Positions 34,903 through 44,900 of a DNA stretch of 64,000 nt are shown piece after piece. This DNA is from Acidobacteriota bacterium (lineage in GTDB: Bacteria > Acidobacteriota > Terriglobia > Terriglobales > Acidobacteriaceae). Where the stretch lies: contig JAFDVQ010000009.1 of assembly GCA_018268915.1 (NCBI GenBank), positions 186,001 through 250,000 of the forward strand. Reading direction: 5' to 3'. Below the pieces are notes generated by a model that was not told the DNA's origin, searched no databases, and worked only from the letters and a program-made list of their open reading frames with translations. Within the stretch, counting starts at the first letter, position 1. Each line of letters begins with the position of its first letter. Position numbers and translations under genes: made by a program.

Positions 34903-36129
34903 TCAGATAAGCCGCGGAAGACTCATGATGCAAATGGCTATCTGAAGAATAACCAGAGATGCCGCTGCAGTGATAAAGAGCTTGCGGCGTTCGGATTCGA
35001 AAGCATCTGCAAAGACTCCACCGATAAACGTCAGCAGGAACGGCAGAGCCCAAAGCGACGGACTGGCTGGGACACCCTTTGTCACCACCAGGGCGATGAC
35101 GATGAAACAAATGAGAGGCGCCGTATTGCCGAAATAGCGCAAGCGATTTACGCCGAGATACAGCAGCGTAGCTGCACCGGTTGCTACGATGATTCCCGCA
35201 ATGGCTGGCGACGTGAAGAGGCGTTGCGAGGGCTCGAGCGAGGCCGAGAGAAATGCGGCTCCCGACCGGAATACATAGCTAAAGGCATCCGGTGAAAAAC
35301 CGTAACAGACGAAGAGCAAAACCAGGGCTCCTGCTGAAGAGAGCAGGACGATCGGGAGGATCTGACTGCGACGCCCTTCTGCGATCCACAGCATCAGGGC
35401 AAACCCAAGCAGAGCGGCAATCGGCAATGCAACGATATGAGCAGCCGCTGCGATTCCGAGCACAATAGTGAGGAGAATGATTCGGGGCCGCCATTTGCGC
35501 CGTGGGCCCTGCATGGCGTGCGCGACGCCGATACAGGTGTAGATTCCGCCATAAATCCCCAGCGCGGCAAGAATCTCGGGGCTAGGCGAGAGACACGCCT
35601 TCAAGACAGGCGGCGAAAAGCAGTAGAGGGCAAGAGCCACATACCCGCCCATATTGCCGTACAAGCGGCGTGTAACCCACCAGAGCCCGCCACCCAGCAC
35701 GCAACCGGCAGCGAGAAAGGGCAGCCGCAGCAGAAGCAGTACATGGGTGATCTGATGGCGAAGTTCCCACATACTCAAGCCGACGCTTCCCTGCCCGGTC
35801 GAGGTCTGGAAAACACGATCCTCCGGCTTGCGGAAAAGGTCAATGCCGCGCTGTGCAAGGACATTGAATGTGAGTGGAAGCCCGGCGAGCCGGTAGGCCA
35901 GCAAGCCGTCGCGGATGTTGCCGCAGCTTGTGTAATAGCCGGCGAGGGGCGACGGCTTCTCCCAGGTCTCACGGCCACAGCGCGCATATCGGTAGTCAGC
36001 TTCAGAGAGAGTCTGATGCCCTACGACCCACAGGCCCTGCAGGAGGAAGAGCGCAAGCAACACCGCGGCGATGCGCTGTGGCAGATTGAAATGAAAGCGA
36101 CGGATACGGGCAAATCGGTGGGTCATCAA
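34903..36129 (-). CDS. polytopic membrane protein of unknown function
   Basis: The 408-residue protein has about ten hydrophobic segments. A periplasmic-looking loop follows the first helix (EADYRYARCGRETWEKPSPL in part, with Cys residues in RCGRE and TSCGN). The layout of a first helix, an acidic residue soon after it and many later helices resembles GT-C glycosyltransferases, but the usual DD/ED motif is not clear, so I do not assign an activity. It lies 38 nt upstream of the eight-haem cytochrome gene on the same strand and may be co-transcribed with it. Start is GTG/ATG near 36129-36126. Confidence 0.6.
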   Translation of the reverse strand: MMTHRFARIRRFHFNLPQRIAAVLLALFLLQGLWVVGHQTLSEADYRYARCGRETWEKPSPLAGYYTSCGNIRDGLLAYRLAGLPLTFNVLAQRGIDLFRKPEDRVFQTSTGQGSVGLSMWELRHQITHVLLLLRLPFLAAGCVLGGGLWWVTRRLYGNMGGYVALALYCFSPPVLKACLSPSPEILAALGIYGGIYTCIGVAHAMQGPRRKWRPRIILLTIVLGIAAAAHIVALPIAALLGFALMLWIAEGRRSQILPIVLLSSAGALVLLFVCYGFSPDAFSYVFRSGAAFLSASLEPSQRLFTSPAIAGIIVATGAATLLYLGVNRLRYFGNTAPLICFIVIALVVTKGVPASPSLWALPFLLTFIGGVFADAFESERRKLFITAAASLVILQIAICIMSLPRLI

Positions 36130-36181
36130 GCAGACGAATAGACTTATCCAGTCTAAATGCTCGATTCGAGCCCAAATGCCA

Positions 36182-36203
36182 CAGGCCGCCTTGCGGCGGC
36201 CTG
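36182..36203. terminator. hairpin terminator after the Ig-like lipoprotein gene
   Basis: CAGGCCGCC and its exact complement GGCGGCCTG form a 9-bp stem with loop TTGC. On the minus strand it is followed by TGGCATTTGGG, so it would end the lipoprotein transcript upstream of the membrane-protein gene. Confidence 0.5.
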
Positions 36204-36227
36204 CGCTTGCATTTGAAGGGTCTGAGG

Positions 36228-36923
36228 TTAGTTCTGGGCGAGCGAACCGAAATCGACCGTGCCGATCGCGCTGCTGCCGTCCTTGCCTGTGTAGGTTGCG
36301 GTCAACGTGGACTTGCCAGCAGTCATCGCGCGGGCGATGCCTGTGGACGCGTCCACTCTCACAGCCTGAGGATTGCTCGATGACCAGACGACCTTTCCGT
36401 TGAGCGGAACAAGCATTCCTTCCGCGGCCTTTCCGACCGCCACATACTGCGCGGAACCGATCGAGTTCGAAAGCCTCACAATTGAAAGCGAGACGATGTG
36501 CGATGCCGTGGTCGTGGGTTTGGGCTCCACGAGGTTCACTGTTGCGGTTGCCCTAATCACGCCGTGAAATCCTTGCTGGCTCGCGGAGATCAAGGTACTC
36601 GCCTGAAAAGATGTATTGTTAGGATCTGCGCATGTCACGACGCTCATGATCCCGCCCGGAGCCATCGTGATCAGCTGCGTGTCGTAGGAATACCATGTGG
36701 CCGAATTGGTGATGTCCCTCGTGACCGTCGCGTGATTGGGCCGCGTGTAGTTTCCAGTGGCAGTAAAGTTCGCCACGACCTGCTGTGTTCCGCAAGGTCC
36801 CAGGAGAACTGAATATCCGCTCGGCGTAAGCACGATGGACGTAAGCGCCGGATCGACCGCGCAGCTAGTGAAAGGGACTACCGAACCGAGCAGCAACAAG
36901 GCACCTAACGAACGATTACGCAT
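36228..36923 (-). CDS. lipoprotein with bacterial Ig-like (BIG2) domain
   Basis: A 231-residue secreted lipoprotein. The signal peptide MRNRSLGALLLLGSVVPFTSC has a lipobox ending in Cys. The start is the ATG at 36923, because AGGAG lies 6 nt before it; another ATG at 36929 overlaps that ribosome site. The C-terminal part (WSSSNPQAVRVDASTGIARA, then AGKSTLTATYTG) is a clear BIG2 immunoglobulin-like domain, and an N-terminal beta-rich region probably forms a second one. It is likely anchored in the outer or inner membrane and involved in adhesion or assembly. No enzymatic motif is visible. Confidence 0.75.
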   Translation of the reverse strand: MRNRSLGALLLLGSVVPFTSCAVDPALTSIVLTPSGYSVLLGPCGTQQVVANFTATGNYTRPNHATVTRDITNSATWYSYDTQLITMAPGGIMSVVTCADPNNTSFQASTLISASQQGFHGVIRATATVNLVEPKPTTTASHIVSLSIVRLSNSIGSAQYVAVGKAAEGMLVPLNGKVVWSSSNPQAVRVDASTGIARAMTAGKSTLTATYTGKDGSSAIGTVDFGSLAQN

Positions 36924-37357
36924 GAACATCTCCTGGCGTCTCCGCCTGGCTGACTTACTCCAGTCAGCTCGACCATCTTCGGGTTGTCCGCACCCGAATG
37001 AAAGCAATCAGTTAGCAAGCGCTCTATCGAGCATGCGCGTGCCGTCGCAAACACTGTGTTTGAAAGAGGGTACAAAATGCAGAATTTAACCGCACCTGAC
37101 CGTCAACACACCTATGTCCTCATGAGAGGTGGCCCAAGAATAAGGCAGGTCAAAGCGTCGAATCAATAGCAATCTTGAGTCAAAGAGCCTTTGGCATTAC
37201 GCGCGTAACTAGCGAACACGACCGGAGTTGTGAGCAATTTCGAGTTATCAGTCCGATGGCAATAACTGGACGAAGCGAGTTATTCAACTTAGTTGTCTTT
37301 TATTTCCATCCGTGCTGTTTTGCCGGGGATACCCGCACCCGCTACACTGCTCCCATC
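36924..37357. other. intergenic region between the Ig-like lipoprotein gene and ruvB
   Basis: These 434 bases lie between divergent genes. Apart from the lipoprotein ribosome site and the ruvB promoter at 37320-37348, I see no gene, structured RNA or long repeat. Composition is less GC-rich around 37060-37310, where several short AT tracts occur. Confidence 0.5.
37320..37348 (+). promoter_or_regulatory. ruvB promoter predicting a leaderless or nearly leaderless transcript
   Basis: TTGCCG (37320-37325) and TACACT (37343-37348) are spaced by exactly 17 nt. Only 9 nt separate the -10 box from the ruvB ATG at 37358, so transcription should start at or within a few bases of the start codon. No Shine-Dalgarno is present. 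Confidence 0.5.
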
Positions 37358-38395
37358 ATGGCCATCGCACGCGACAACTCCCCTGAACGGCTCGTAAGCG
37401 CCTCGCGCGCTGAAGAAGAGCAAGGCTTTGAGCTGAAGCTCAGGCCGCGGTGGCTTAAAGAGTTCATTGGCCAGTCAAGAGCCAAGGAGCAGCTGGCCAT
37501 AGCGCTAGAGGCGGCAAAGTCGCGAGGCGAGGCCCTCGATCATGTACTACTCTTCGGCCCACCCGGACTCGGCAAGACGACACTCGCCACCATCATCGCC
37601 AATGAGCTCGACGTAGGCTTCCAGCAGACCTCAGGGCCGGCTCTCCAGATCCAGGGTGACCTGACCGCAATCCTGACCAATCTACGAGACCGCCAGGTGC
37701 TCTTTCTGGATGAAATACACCGTATGCAGCCGGTGCTGGAAGAGAAGCTCTACACCGCCCTCGAAGACTACAAGCTTGACATCATCATCGGCCAGGGACC
37801 GGCGGCGCGCACCCACGTCATGGAGATCAAGCCCTTCACGTTCGTCGGAGCAACGACGCGGCCCGGCTTGCTCAGTTCCCCCTTGCGCTCGCGATTCGGT
37901 ATCTTGCTTCGACTCGAGTTTTATACGGAAGAAGACTTGCGAGTCATCGTGCAGCGCTCAGCCGAAGTGCTCGGAGTTCCCATCGACGCTGACGGGGCCG
38001 CGGAGATCGCACTGCGCTCGCGTGGAACTCCGCGTATCGCCAATCGCCTGCTTAGGCGGGTGAGAGACTTTGCACAAGTGCGCGGTACCGGAGTGATCGA
38101 CAGGCCAATCGCCAACGCGGCCTTGACTATGCTGGAGGTGGACGCGCACGGATTCGACGAGATCGACCGCCGGCTGATGCTCACCATCATGCAGAAATAC
38201 GACGGTGGACCGGTAGGACTGGGGACTCTTGCCGCGACTCTTGCCGAAGAGGAAGACGCTCTTGAGGAGGTGTATGAGCCATTCCTCATCCAGATCGGCT
38301 TTCTGGATCGAACGCCAAGAGGCCGCATTGCAACGCGCTTGGCCTATGAACATTTCGGAGTGCCCATGCCGGGAAGGCAGGGCGGATTGTTCTAA
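37358..38395 (+). CDS. ruvB: Holliday junction branch-migration ATPase RuvB
   Basis: The 345-residue AAA+ motor drives branch migration with RuvA. Walker A GPPGLGKT (67-74), Walker B LFLDEIH (D118, E119), sensor GATTRPGLLSSPLRSRFG and the C-terminal winged helix (EPFLIQIGFLDRTPRGR) are all present. The start is the ATG at 37358; the frame is open upstream to 37175, but the conserved protein begins here. ruvA and ruvC are not adjacent, as is common in this phylum. Confidence 0.97.
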   Translation: MAIARDNSPERLVSASRAEEEQGFELKLRPRWLKEFIGQSRAKEQLAIALEAAKSRGEALDHVLLFGPPGLGKTTLATIIANELDVGFQQTSGPALQIQGDLTAILTNLRDRQVLFLDEIHRMQPVLEEKLYTALEDYKLDIIIGQGPAARTHVMEIKPFTFVGATTRPGLLSSPLRSRFGILLRLEFYTEEDLRVIVQRSAEVLGVPIDADGAAEIALRSRGTPRIANRLLRRVRDFAQVRGTGVIDRPIANAALTMLEVDAHGFDEIDRRLMLTIMQKYDGGPVGLGTLAATLAEEEDALEEVYEPFLIQIGFLDRTPRGRIATRLAYEHFGVPMPGRQGGLF

Positions 38396-38514
38396 GAATC
38401 GGGAAAACTAGAGTGGTCGGCAGCGGCTTCGTGGCTCCTTCCGCTTCTGCGCTGACTCCGAATCTTCGGACGCTGAAAGCAACTTTTGTTCAATCGTAGT
38501 GCTCAGGAGTATCT

Positions 38515-39066
38515 ATGGCTTTGACAGAATCGACGATGCTTGAACTTGAAACCGCGGCGCCCGATTTTGCGCTGCGGGATGTAGTCACGGGCAAGACTAT
38601 CAGTCGCGATGATTTCCGGGGGCAGAAAGGACTGCTCGTGATGTTCATCTGCACGCACTGCCCTTACGTAAAGCACATCGAGAGCGGCCTGGCGCAGCTT
38701 GGTTCCGACTACTCAGCGACACTCGGTATTGTGGCGATCAGCAGCAATGATGCGCAAAAGTATCCCGACGACAGCCCTGAAGGGCTCAGGAAGCAGGCAC
38801 AGCGTCTAGGGTTCAAGTTTCCATACCTCTACGATGAGTCGCAGTCAGTCGCTCATGCATACAACGCCGCCTGCACGCCCGACATTTACCTCTTTGACAA
38901 GGATCTCAAGCTCGTATATCGCGGCCAGTTCGATGGAGCGCGGCCCGGCAACAATGTGCCTGTGACTGGTCAGGATTTACGCGCTGCTCTGGATGCGGTT
39001 GTTCGAGGCGAAAAGCCGAATCCGGATCAGAAAGCATCGATCGGTTGCAATATCAAGTGGAAGTAG
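38515..39066 (+). CDS. thioredoxin-fold redoxin (AhpC/TSA-like)
   Basis: The 183-residue cytoplasmic protein (no signal peptide) has the redoxin opening APDFALRDVVTGKTISRDDF and the motif FICTHCPYVKHI, in which CTHC aligns with the thioredoxin active site. The later ACTPDIYLFD includes the cis-Pro region. A further Cys sits near the end (SIGCNIKWK). It is a thiol-disulphide or peroxide-reducing protein of the widespread single-domain thioredoxin family protein group; its partner is unknown. It is a single gene 119 nt after ruvB. Confidence 0.85.
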   Translation: MALTESTMLELETAAPDFALRDVVTGKTISRDDFRGQKGLLVMFICTHCPYVKHIESGLAQLGSDYSATLGIVAISSNDAQKYPDDSPEGLRKQAQRLGFKFPYLYDESQSVAHAYNAACTPDIYLFDKDLKLVYRGQFDGARPGNNVPVTGQDLRAALDAVVRGEKPNPDQKASIGCNIKWK

Positions 39067-39170
39067 CGGAGCTAGCCGTTCGCTTCGCGAACGTGTTAGC
39101 GGGGTTCGCAGAGCTAGGGATACGGGGCAGCATCGCGCGCGATCAAATCGAGAGCCGAACTCCGCAAACA

Positions 39171-39185
39171 AGCCGCAAAGCGGCT
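39171..39185. terminator. small hairpin, possible galU terminator
   Basis: AGCCGC and GCGGCT form a 6-bp stem with an AAA loop, followed on the minus strand by TGTTTG. Another short stem (CGTTCGC, GCGAACG) lies at 39077-39093 after the thioredoxin-like gene. Both are weak candidates between convergent genes. Confidence 0.35.
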
Positions 39186-39207
39186 GCTAACTCCGCTAGC
39201 TTCGCTC

Positions 39208-40086
39208 TCAGCAAATCCCCAACCCCTTGAGATATTCCCGGAAGCGATCGCCAAACTCTGGCCGCTTCAACGCAAACTCAACTGTCGCCTGAAGCATTCC
39301 GAATTTATCTCCCGCATCAAAGCGCTTGCCCTCAAACGTGTAGCCGAACACCTTCTCTTCCTTGAGCAGAGCCTTGATGCCGTCGGTAAGCTGGATCTCG
39401 CCGCCAGCGCCAGGCGTTGTCTCTTCGAGCAATTCAAAGATGCGAGGGGTAAGGATGTAGCGCCCGATAATTGCCTGCTTCGAAGGTGCGTCTTCCAGCT
39501 TGGGCTTCTCCACCATCCCTGTGCAGTTGTAGATTCGTGGATCGTCCTTATCGGGCGATCCGGCTAAAACGCCATACGCCGAGATCGCGGAACCTTCCAC
39601 CGTCTGCGTGGCCAACACCGATCCGCCGCGCTCATTGAACACGTCAATCATCTGCTTCAGACAGGGAGTCTCCGCATCGATTACATCATCGGGCAGAACC
39701 ACAGCAAACGGCTCATTGCCTACCAGCTCCTTGGCGCATAAGACAGCATGTCCGAGGCCCAGAGGCTCACGCTGGCGAACGTAGCTGACCCGCGCCAGGG
39801 TCGCCACGCTGCGTGAAACATGCAGCAGATCCTTCTTCCCACGTCTCTCAAGGGTGTGATCTAGCTCGAAGTTGTGATCGAAATGGTCTTCCATGGCGCC
39901 CTTGCCGCGCCCCGTGACGATGATGATGTGCTCAATCCCGGAATCGACAGCTTCTTCCACGCCGTACTGAATGATCGGTTTATCAACCAGCGCCAGCATC
40001 TCTTTTGGAATGACCTTGGTAGCGGGCAAAAAGCGCGTGCCCAGACCGCCGGCCGGGAAAACAACTTTACGAACTTCCTGTCTCAT
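39208..40086 (-). CDS. galU: UTP--glucose-1-phosphate uridylyltransferase
   Basis: The 292-residue enzyme makes UDP-glucose. The nucleotide-binding start KVVFPAGGLGTRFLPATKVI is canonical, with PKEMLALVDKPIIQYGVEEA, the central VVLPDDVIDA metal loop and the uracil-site region GEIQLTDGI. The ATG at 40086 is chosen because GGAG lies 5 nt upstream; GTG codons at 40089 and 40092 overlap the ribosome site. It is a single gene convergent with the thioredoxin-like gene. Confidence 0.95.
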   Translation of the reverse strand: MRQEVRKVVFPAGGLGTRFLPATKVIPKEMLALVDKPIIQYGVEEAVDSGIEHIIIVTGRGKGAMEDHFDHNFELDHTLERRGKKDLLHVSRSVATLARVSYVRQREPLGLGHAVLCAKELVGNEPFAVVLPDDVIDAETPCLKQMIDVFNERGGSVLATQTVEGSAISAYGVLAGSPDKDDPRIYNCTGMVEKPKLEDAPSKQAIIGRYILTPRIFELLEETTPGAGGEIQLTDGIKALLKEEKVFGYTFEGKRFDAGDKFGMLQATVEFALKRPEFGDRFREYLKGLGIC

Positions 40087-40202
40087 CACCACTCCAGACT
40101 TTTTCTTCGCGTCTACTATTGTGAAACGTCAGCCCTGTCTCCGTTGATTTCTCTATAGCCAACCCGCTTACTTTAGTCCTATCCGAGTGGTGTTAGCGTG
40201 CT

Positions 40203-41954
40203 TTAAAGGGTTGGTGAATCATCACCAAGCATCGCCTCGCGGATAACCTTTATCGGCGGAAACCCCTGGCTGAGGAACTCGTCGTGAAATCTCTGTAACG
40301 AGAACGAAGTTCCCTGCTTCTTCATCAGATCTGCGCGCAGCTTCATGATCTCCAGCTTGCCTAACGTGTAGTAAAGGTACGTGGGGTCGCCTGCGCCCCG
40401 CTTGGCTTCGACAGTGGCCGTCTCCTTAGGCTGATAGCCTTCGCTATGGAAGAATTCGACGGCCTGATCGTAGGTCATCTTCCCAGTGTGCATTTGGATG
40501 CCGACGATGTAGCGTGCGTTGCGCAGCAGGGCGTCCTGAAGCTGGCCCAGACGCAGGAATTTCGCTTCACGCTCGTCTTTTGCACCTGCGCCCGGCTGGC
40601 CATAGCCGTTGTCGAGCATCATTTGCTCTGTATAGTGGGCCCACCCCTCAACGTTGGTGTTGGCCTGCAGAGTCTTCCTTACGCGCGTGGGCGCCTTCAG
40701 AGAATAGAGATACTGCACGTAGTGGCCCGGATACGCCTCGTGCACCGACGTCGAGATCACCGTGCCGACGTTGTACGAATGCATGTAGCCATCGATCTGC
40801 GCCGGCGTCATAGATGGGTCAGGCAAAGTGACATTGAAGTACGACGTAGTCGCCTTGGTTTCGAACGGGCCGGGCGAATCCATGCTGGCCTGCGTGGTCG
40901 CGCGCATGAAGGGCGGCGTCTCTTCCAGCTCAGGCGGTACATCCGACGGAATCGTCACGATGTGGTGCGAGCGGATAAAGTCGAGCAGGCTGGAAAAAGT
41001 GGCACGGAAAGCGTTGAGAAGCTGGTCGGGAGCGGTGTGCTGATGACCAAGCTCTTCGAGGACTTCACGCGGAGTCTTGTTCGGTTCCAGTTCTTTAGCG
41101 ACTTCTGCAAAGTGCTTCTGGTTTCGATGCAGGTCGGCATAACCGATTTCGAGTAGCTTCGGAAGCGGAATGTCGACCATCTCGTCATAAGCCAACTTCT
41201 TTGAGAACGTCTCGGCGCCGATACGGAAGTCCCCGTTGGAGCGCGGAAGCAAATCCGACTTGATCCATGAAAGATAGCTGTTCAGCTCCGCGATCGTAGC
41301 TTCATTGGTCTTCGAGAAGTAGGACTTGAGCGAAGGATCCTGCGCATCTTCGAAGGCGAGAGGAACGTCGTGACGGAAGAATTCGATGATCCCAGGCAGT
41401 TGCTCAATCGCGATTTCGGTAAAGATACGCGGAGGATTCTGGACATTCGTCCTCGCCTCGCGAAGGAGAGTCGGCATCTGCTTTTCGCGGGCGATGAGCG
41501 AGCGCAGCCGATCGTCGGCAGGCGCAAACTTACGCTCCATCAGCGTGAAGGCTGCATTCGCACAGAGGCTGGAGTATTCGTCTGCGTTCTTCGACCACGG
41601 GCGGATAGTGTGTAGAGTAAGCTTCCGAGATCGGATCTGGTTCAACACTATCTCGCGGTCGGCGCGCGTGGTCTGGTCTAAAGATGCTGCGGGGATTGCA
41701 GAGATGCGCTTCTCGAAACGGTCGAGCTGGGCGACTTCTGCATCAACGCTGCTCGCCCTTAGATCTTCAAGCTTCGGATCGTACTGGTGATAACCCGCCA
41801 CTGTTCCCGCAGTCGGCTGGAATGGGAAGTAAACCTGGTCGAAGTATTCGTCCGATGCCTGCTGGAATTGTTGTTGAGCGGTCTTGTCGGATGAAGCAGC
41901 GGCTGAAAGCGTCATGCAGGCTCCAAGGGCGAGCAGAGATACGAATTTGGTCAC
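40203..41954 (-). CDS. exported DUF885 metallopeptidase-like protein
   Basis: The 583-residue protein begins at a GTG (41954, with AGAGGA just upstream) and has a signal peptide (TKFVSLLALGACMTLSAAA). It belongs to the DUF885 family, whose zinc-binding motif HEAYPGHYVQ and downstream EGWAHYTEQMM are both present. These residues resemble the HExxH plus Glu of gluzincin-like peptidases. It probably degrades peptides outside the cytoplasm. The reading frame extends upstream to 42125 but overlaps the mfd 3' end and lacks family similarity there. The gene follows mfd by 25 nt on the same strand. Confidence 0.85.
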   Translation of the reverse strand: MTKFVSLLALGACMTLSAAASSDKTAQQQFQQASDEYFDQVYFPFQPTAGTVAGYHQYDPKLEDLRASSVDAEVAQLDRFEKRISAIPAASLDQTTRADREIVLNQIRSRKLTLHTIRPWSKNADEYSSLCANAAFTLMERKFAPADDRLRSLIAREKQMPTLLREARTNVQNPPRIFTEIAIEQLPGIIEFFRHDVPLAFEDAQDPSLKSYFSKTNEATIAELNSYLSWIKSDLLPRSNGDFRIGAETFSKKLAYDEMVDIPLPKLLEIGYADLHRNQKHFAEVAKELEPNKTPREVLEELGHQHTAPDQLLNAFRATFSSLLDFIRSHHIVTIPSDVPPELEETPPFMRATTQASMDSPGPFETKATTSYFNVTLPDPSMTPAQIDGYMHSYNVGTVISTSVHEAYPGHYVQYLYSLKAPTRVRKTLQANTNVEGWAHYTEQMMLDNGYGQPGAGAKDEREAKFLRLGQLQDALLRNARYIVGIQMHTGKMTYDQAVEFFHSEGYQPKETATVEAKRGAGDPTYLYYTLGKLEIMKLRADLMKKQGTSFSLQRFHDEFLSQGFPPIKVIREAMLGDDSPTL

Positions 41955-41979
41955 GGTTCCTCTTGTTGTAGGTTCAGAT

Positions 41980-44900
41980 CTAAGCGGTGACAGCATCCGG
42001 TGCGAGTTTTTCAAGCAGATCTCGAATTTCGAGCAGAACTTCATCGGGCCGCGTGGCGGCCAGCGGGAACTTGAGCAAGCCTTGTGGAGTGAACTGCGCG
42101 CCCCGCTTGGCATTTCTGGCAACAAGACGCATCAGGTGCTGCGGATCTATGCCAGCATTTTCCGTAAAGCGAATCTGCAGCTCAGCGCGCTTTCGATCGA
42201 TTTGTGCGATGCCCATCCTCTCGCATTCGAGCCGCAGAGTGGCCGCTTCAAGCAAGTACACCGTTGAATCTGGAAGCGTTCCGTAGCGGTCTTCCATCTC
42301 GGCGCGAAGATCGGCAATGCCCTTTTCGGTTTCAGCGCCGGCAATCTTCTTGTAAAGACGCAGACGCTGATTCTCTTCGGCCACATAGGCTTCATCGATG
42401 CGGAGTGCGATGCCAAGGTTGAGTTGCGTCGTAGGTCGCTCCTCGCCGCCTTCACCCTTCATCTCTTTGACAGCTGCTTCCAGCATCGACGTGTACATTT
42501 CGAACCCGATCGCCTCAATGTGCCCGCTTTGTTCTCCGCCCAGCATGTTTCCTGCTCCGCGGAGTTCGAGATCGAGAGCAGCGATCTTGAATCCGGCACC
42601 GAGATCGGAAAACTCCTTGAGCGCCGCCAATCGCCGCCTGGCGATGTCGGTAAGCTCACGCTCCGGAGGGATTAAGAGATACGCATATGCGCGGCGATTG
42701 GAACGGCCCACACGGCCGCGGAGTTGATAAAGTTCGCTCAAGCCATGGCGGTCAGCACGATTGATGATGATGGTGTTCGCAAGAGGAATGTCGAGGCCGT
42801 TCTCAATAATCGTCGTTGCTACCAGCACATCGAACTCGTGATGCATAAAGGCGAGCATCACCTGCTCAAGTTCTTTTTCTCCCATCTGGCCGTGGCCAAC
42901 GACAACACGTGCGCCCGGCACGAGTTCCTGGATACGTGAAGCAATCTCGTAGATCGATTCGACGCGATTATGGACAAAGTAGACCTGGCCGCCCCGTTCG
43001 AGCTCCACTTCTATCGCCGACCGAATGATCTTCTCATCAAACTTCGCAACGACAGTCTGGATTGCCATGCGATCCTTTGGCGGCGTTTCAATCACCGACA
43101 TATCGCGCAGGCCCACCAGCGACATGTGCAGCGTCCGCGGAATCGGCGTGGCAGACATGGCAAGCACGTCGATCTCTTTGCGGAGCTGCTTCAGCCGCTC
43201 CTTGTGCCGAACGCCAAAGCGCTGCTCTTCGTCCACGATGAGCAGTCCAAGGTCCTGAAACTTGATGTCCTTGGAAAGGACGCGATGCGTGCCGATCAGG
43301 ACGTCGACCTTGCCGGTATCGACCTTTTCCACAATGACCTTTTGTTCCTTCGGTGTGCGGAAGCGCGAGATCATCTCGATCGTGATGGGAAACTGCGAGA
43401 AGCGCTTCTTGAATGTCTCAAAATGCTGGAAAGCAAGAACAGTAGTTGGTGTAAGGACCGCTACCTGCTTGCCATCCTGCACCGCTTTGAAGGCCGCGCG
43501 CATCGCCACTTCCGTCTTGCCATAGCCCACATCGCCGCACAGAAGCCGATCCATGGGCGTCGTGGATTCCATGTCCTGCTTGACTGCGGAAATGGCGGTT
43601 AGCTGATCGTCAGTCTCGCGATAGTCGAATGAGTCCTCGAACTCGCGCTGGAAATCGTTGTCGGGGGAGAACGACGTGCCCTGAGCAGTGTGCCGCTGCG
43701 CATAGAGCTTCAGCAGTTCCGCAGCCATGTCCTGCATGGCCTTGCGCACGCGAGCCTTGGTCTTGACCCACTGCGCTGAGCCAAGCTTATTGAGCTGGGG
43801 CGCTGGACCCGTATCCGTCGATCGATACTTCTGAATCAGGTCGAGACGGGTTAGGGGAACGTAAAGCTTGGCCTGTTCCGCAAACTCCAGGATCATAAAT
43901 TCGACCGAAAGCCCGTCTTGAACAATCTCTTTTAGCCCTTGGTACTGCGCGATGCCGTGCTCGACGTGGACAACGTAGTCACCGATTGCCAGATCGCGGA
44001 AATCGGAGAGAAATGCAGCAGTCTTGGATTTCTTCGGCTCAGGGCGGGCATGAATGTCCGCATCGTCCGACAGGTCATTCGCGCCAAACAGGATGAGATT
44101 TGCATCAGGAAAGCTGACACCCGAAGCAATCTGAGTTCGCACGATGACCGGCACGCGCATGTCTCCGGCCATGTAGCTGGCCTCTTCCAGCTCCGACCCA
44201 TGTTGTACGACACGACTGCCGAAGCGATAGGGCACCTGGTACTCGCGCAGCATGGTCGCCGTTCGCTCTGCGTCACCCTGCGTGGGCACAGCCAGCACAA
44301 TGCGCTGATCGGCAGCCATCAGGTTCTTGAGCTGTTCGACCAGTGCGGGAATCGATCCGTGGAACCGCAGGGTAGGCCGGGAGTTCACCGCAATCTCGCC
44401 AAGGGTATTGTCGTCCTCGAGCACGTCGACGGCGCCGAGCTGGTCGAGATCGAGGCCGTGATGCGATTCGAGATGCGCTTGCAGAATCTCAGGACGAAGA
44501 AAGATATCCTCGGGCCGAATCAGGTTTCCGATCCCCGAGCGCTCATGCCGCTGTTCAACCTTATTCCACCAGCGATCGATCTGGTTGCGCACCATGGCGG
44601 GTTCGTCGACGAAGAGCACCGCATTCGGGACGAGCTTCAGCAGATGACTCTCTGCGCCCGCAACCGCCGAGAAAAACTCCCATCCGGGGAATACGCTCAC
44701 GCCGCCGGCTGCTGCGGCCTCAATCTCCATCTCATCTTCGTCTGATAGTCCTTCGCCATCCGCGACCTGCACTCGCTGTTTGCTGAGCCGCGCGTGCACC
44801 GCGGCCAGTAGATGTTCGGTCACCGGCGTCTCGGTCAAGGGAAGTAGCTGTGCCTCGTCCAAACCAGACTGCGAGCGTTGGGTTTCCGGATCGAATTTGC

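Noticed and set aside
41955..42125. Extended N-terminus of the DUF885 protein
   Set aside because: The extension overlaps the mfd coding end and precedes a clear signal peptide, and a GTG with AGAGGA starts the protein at 41954.
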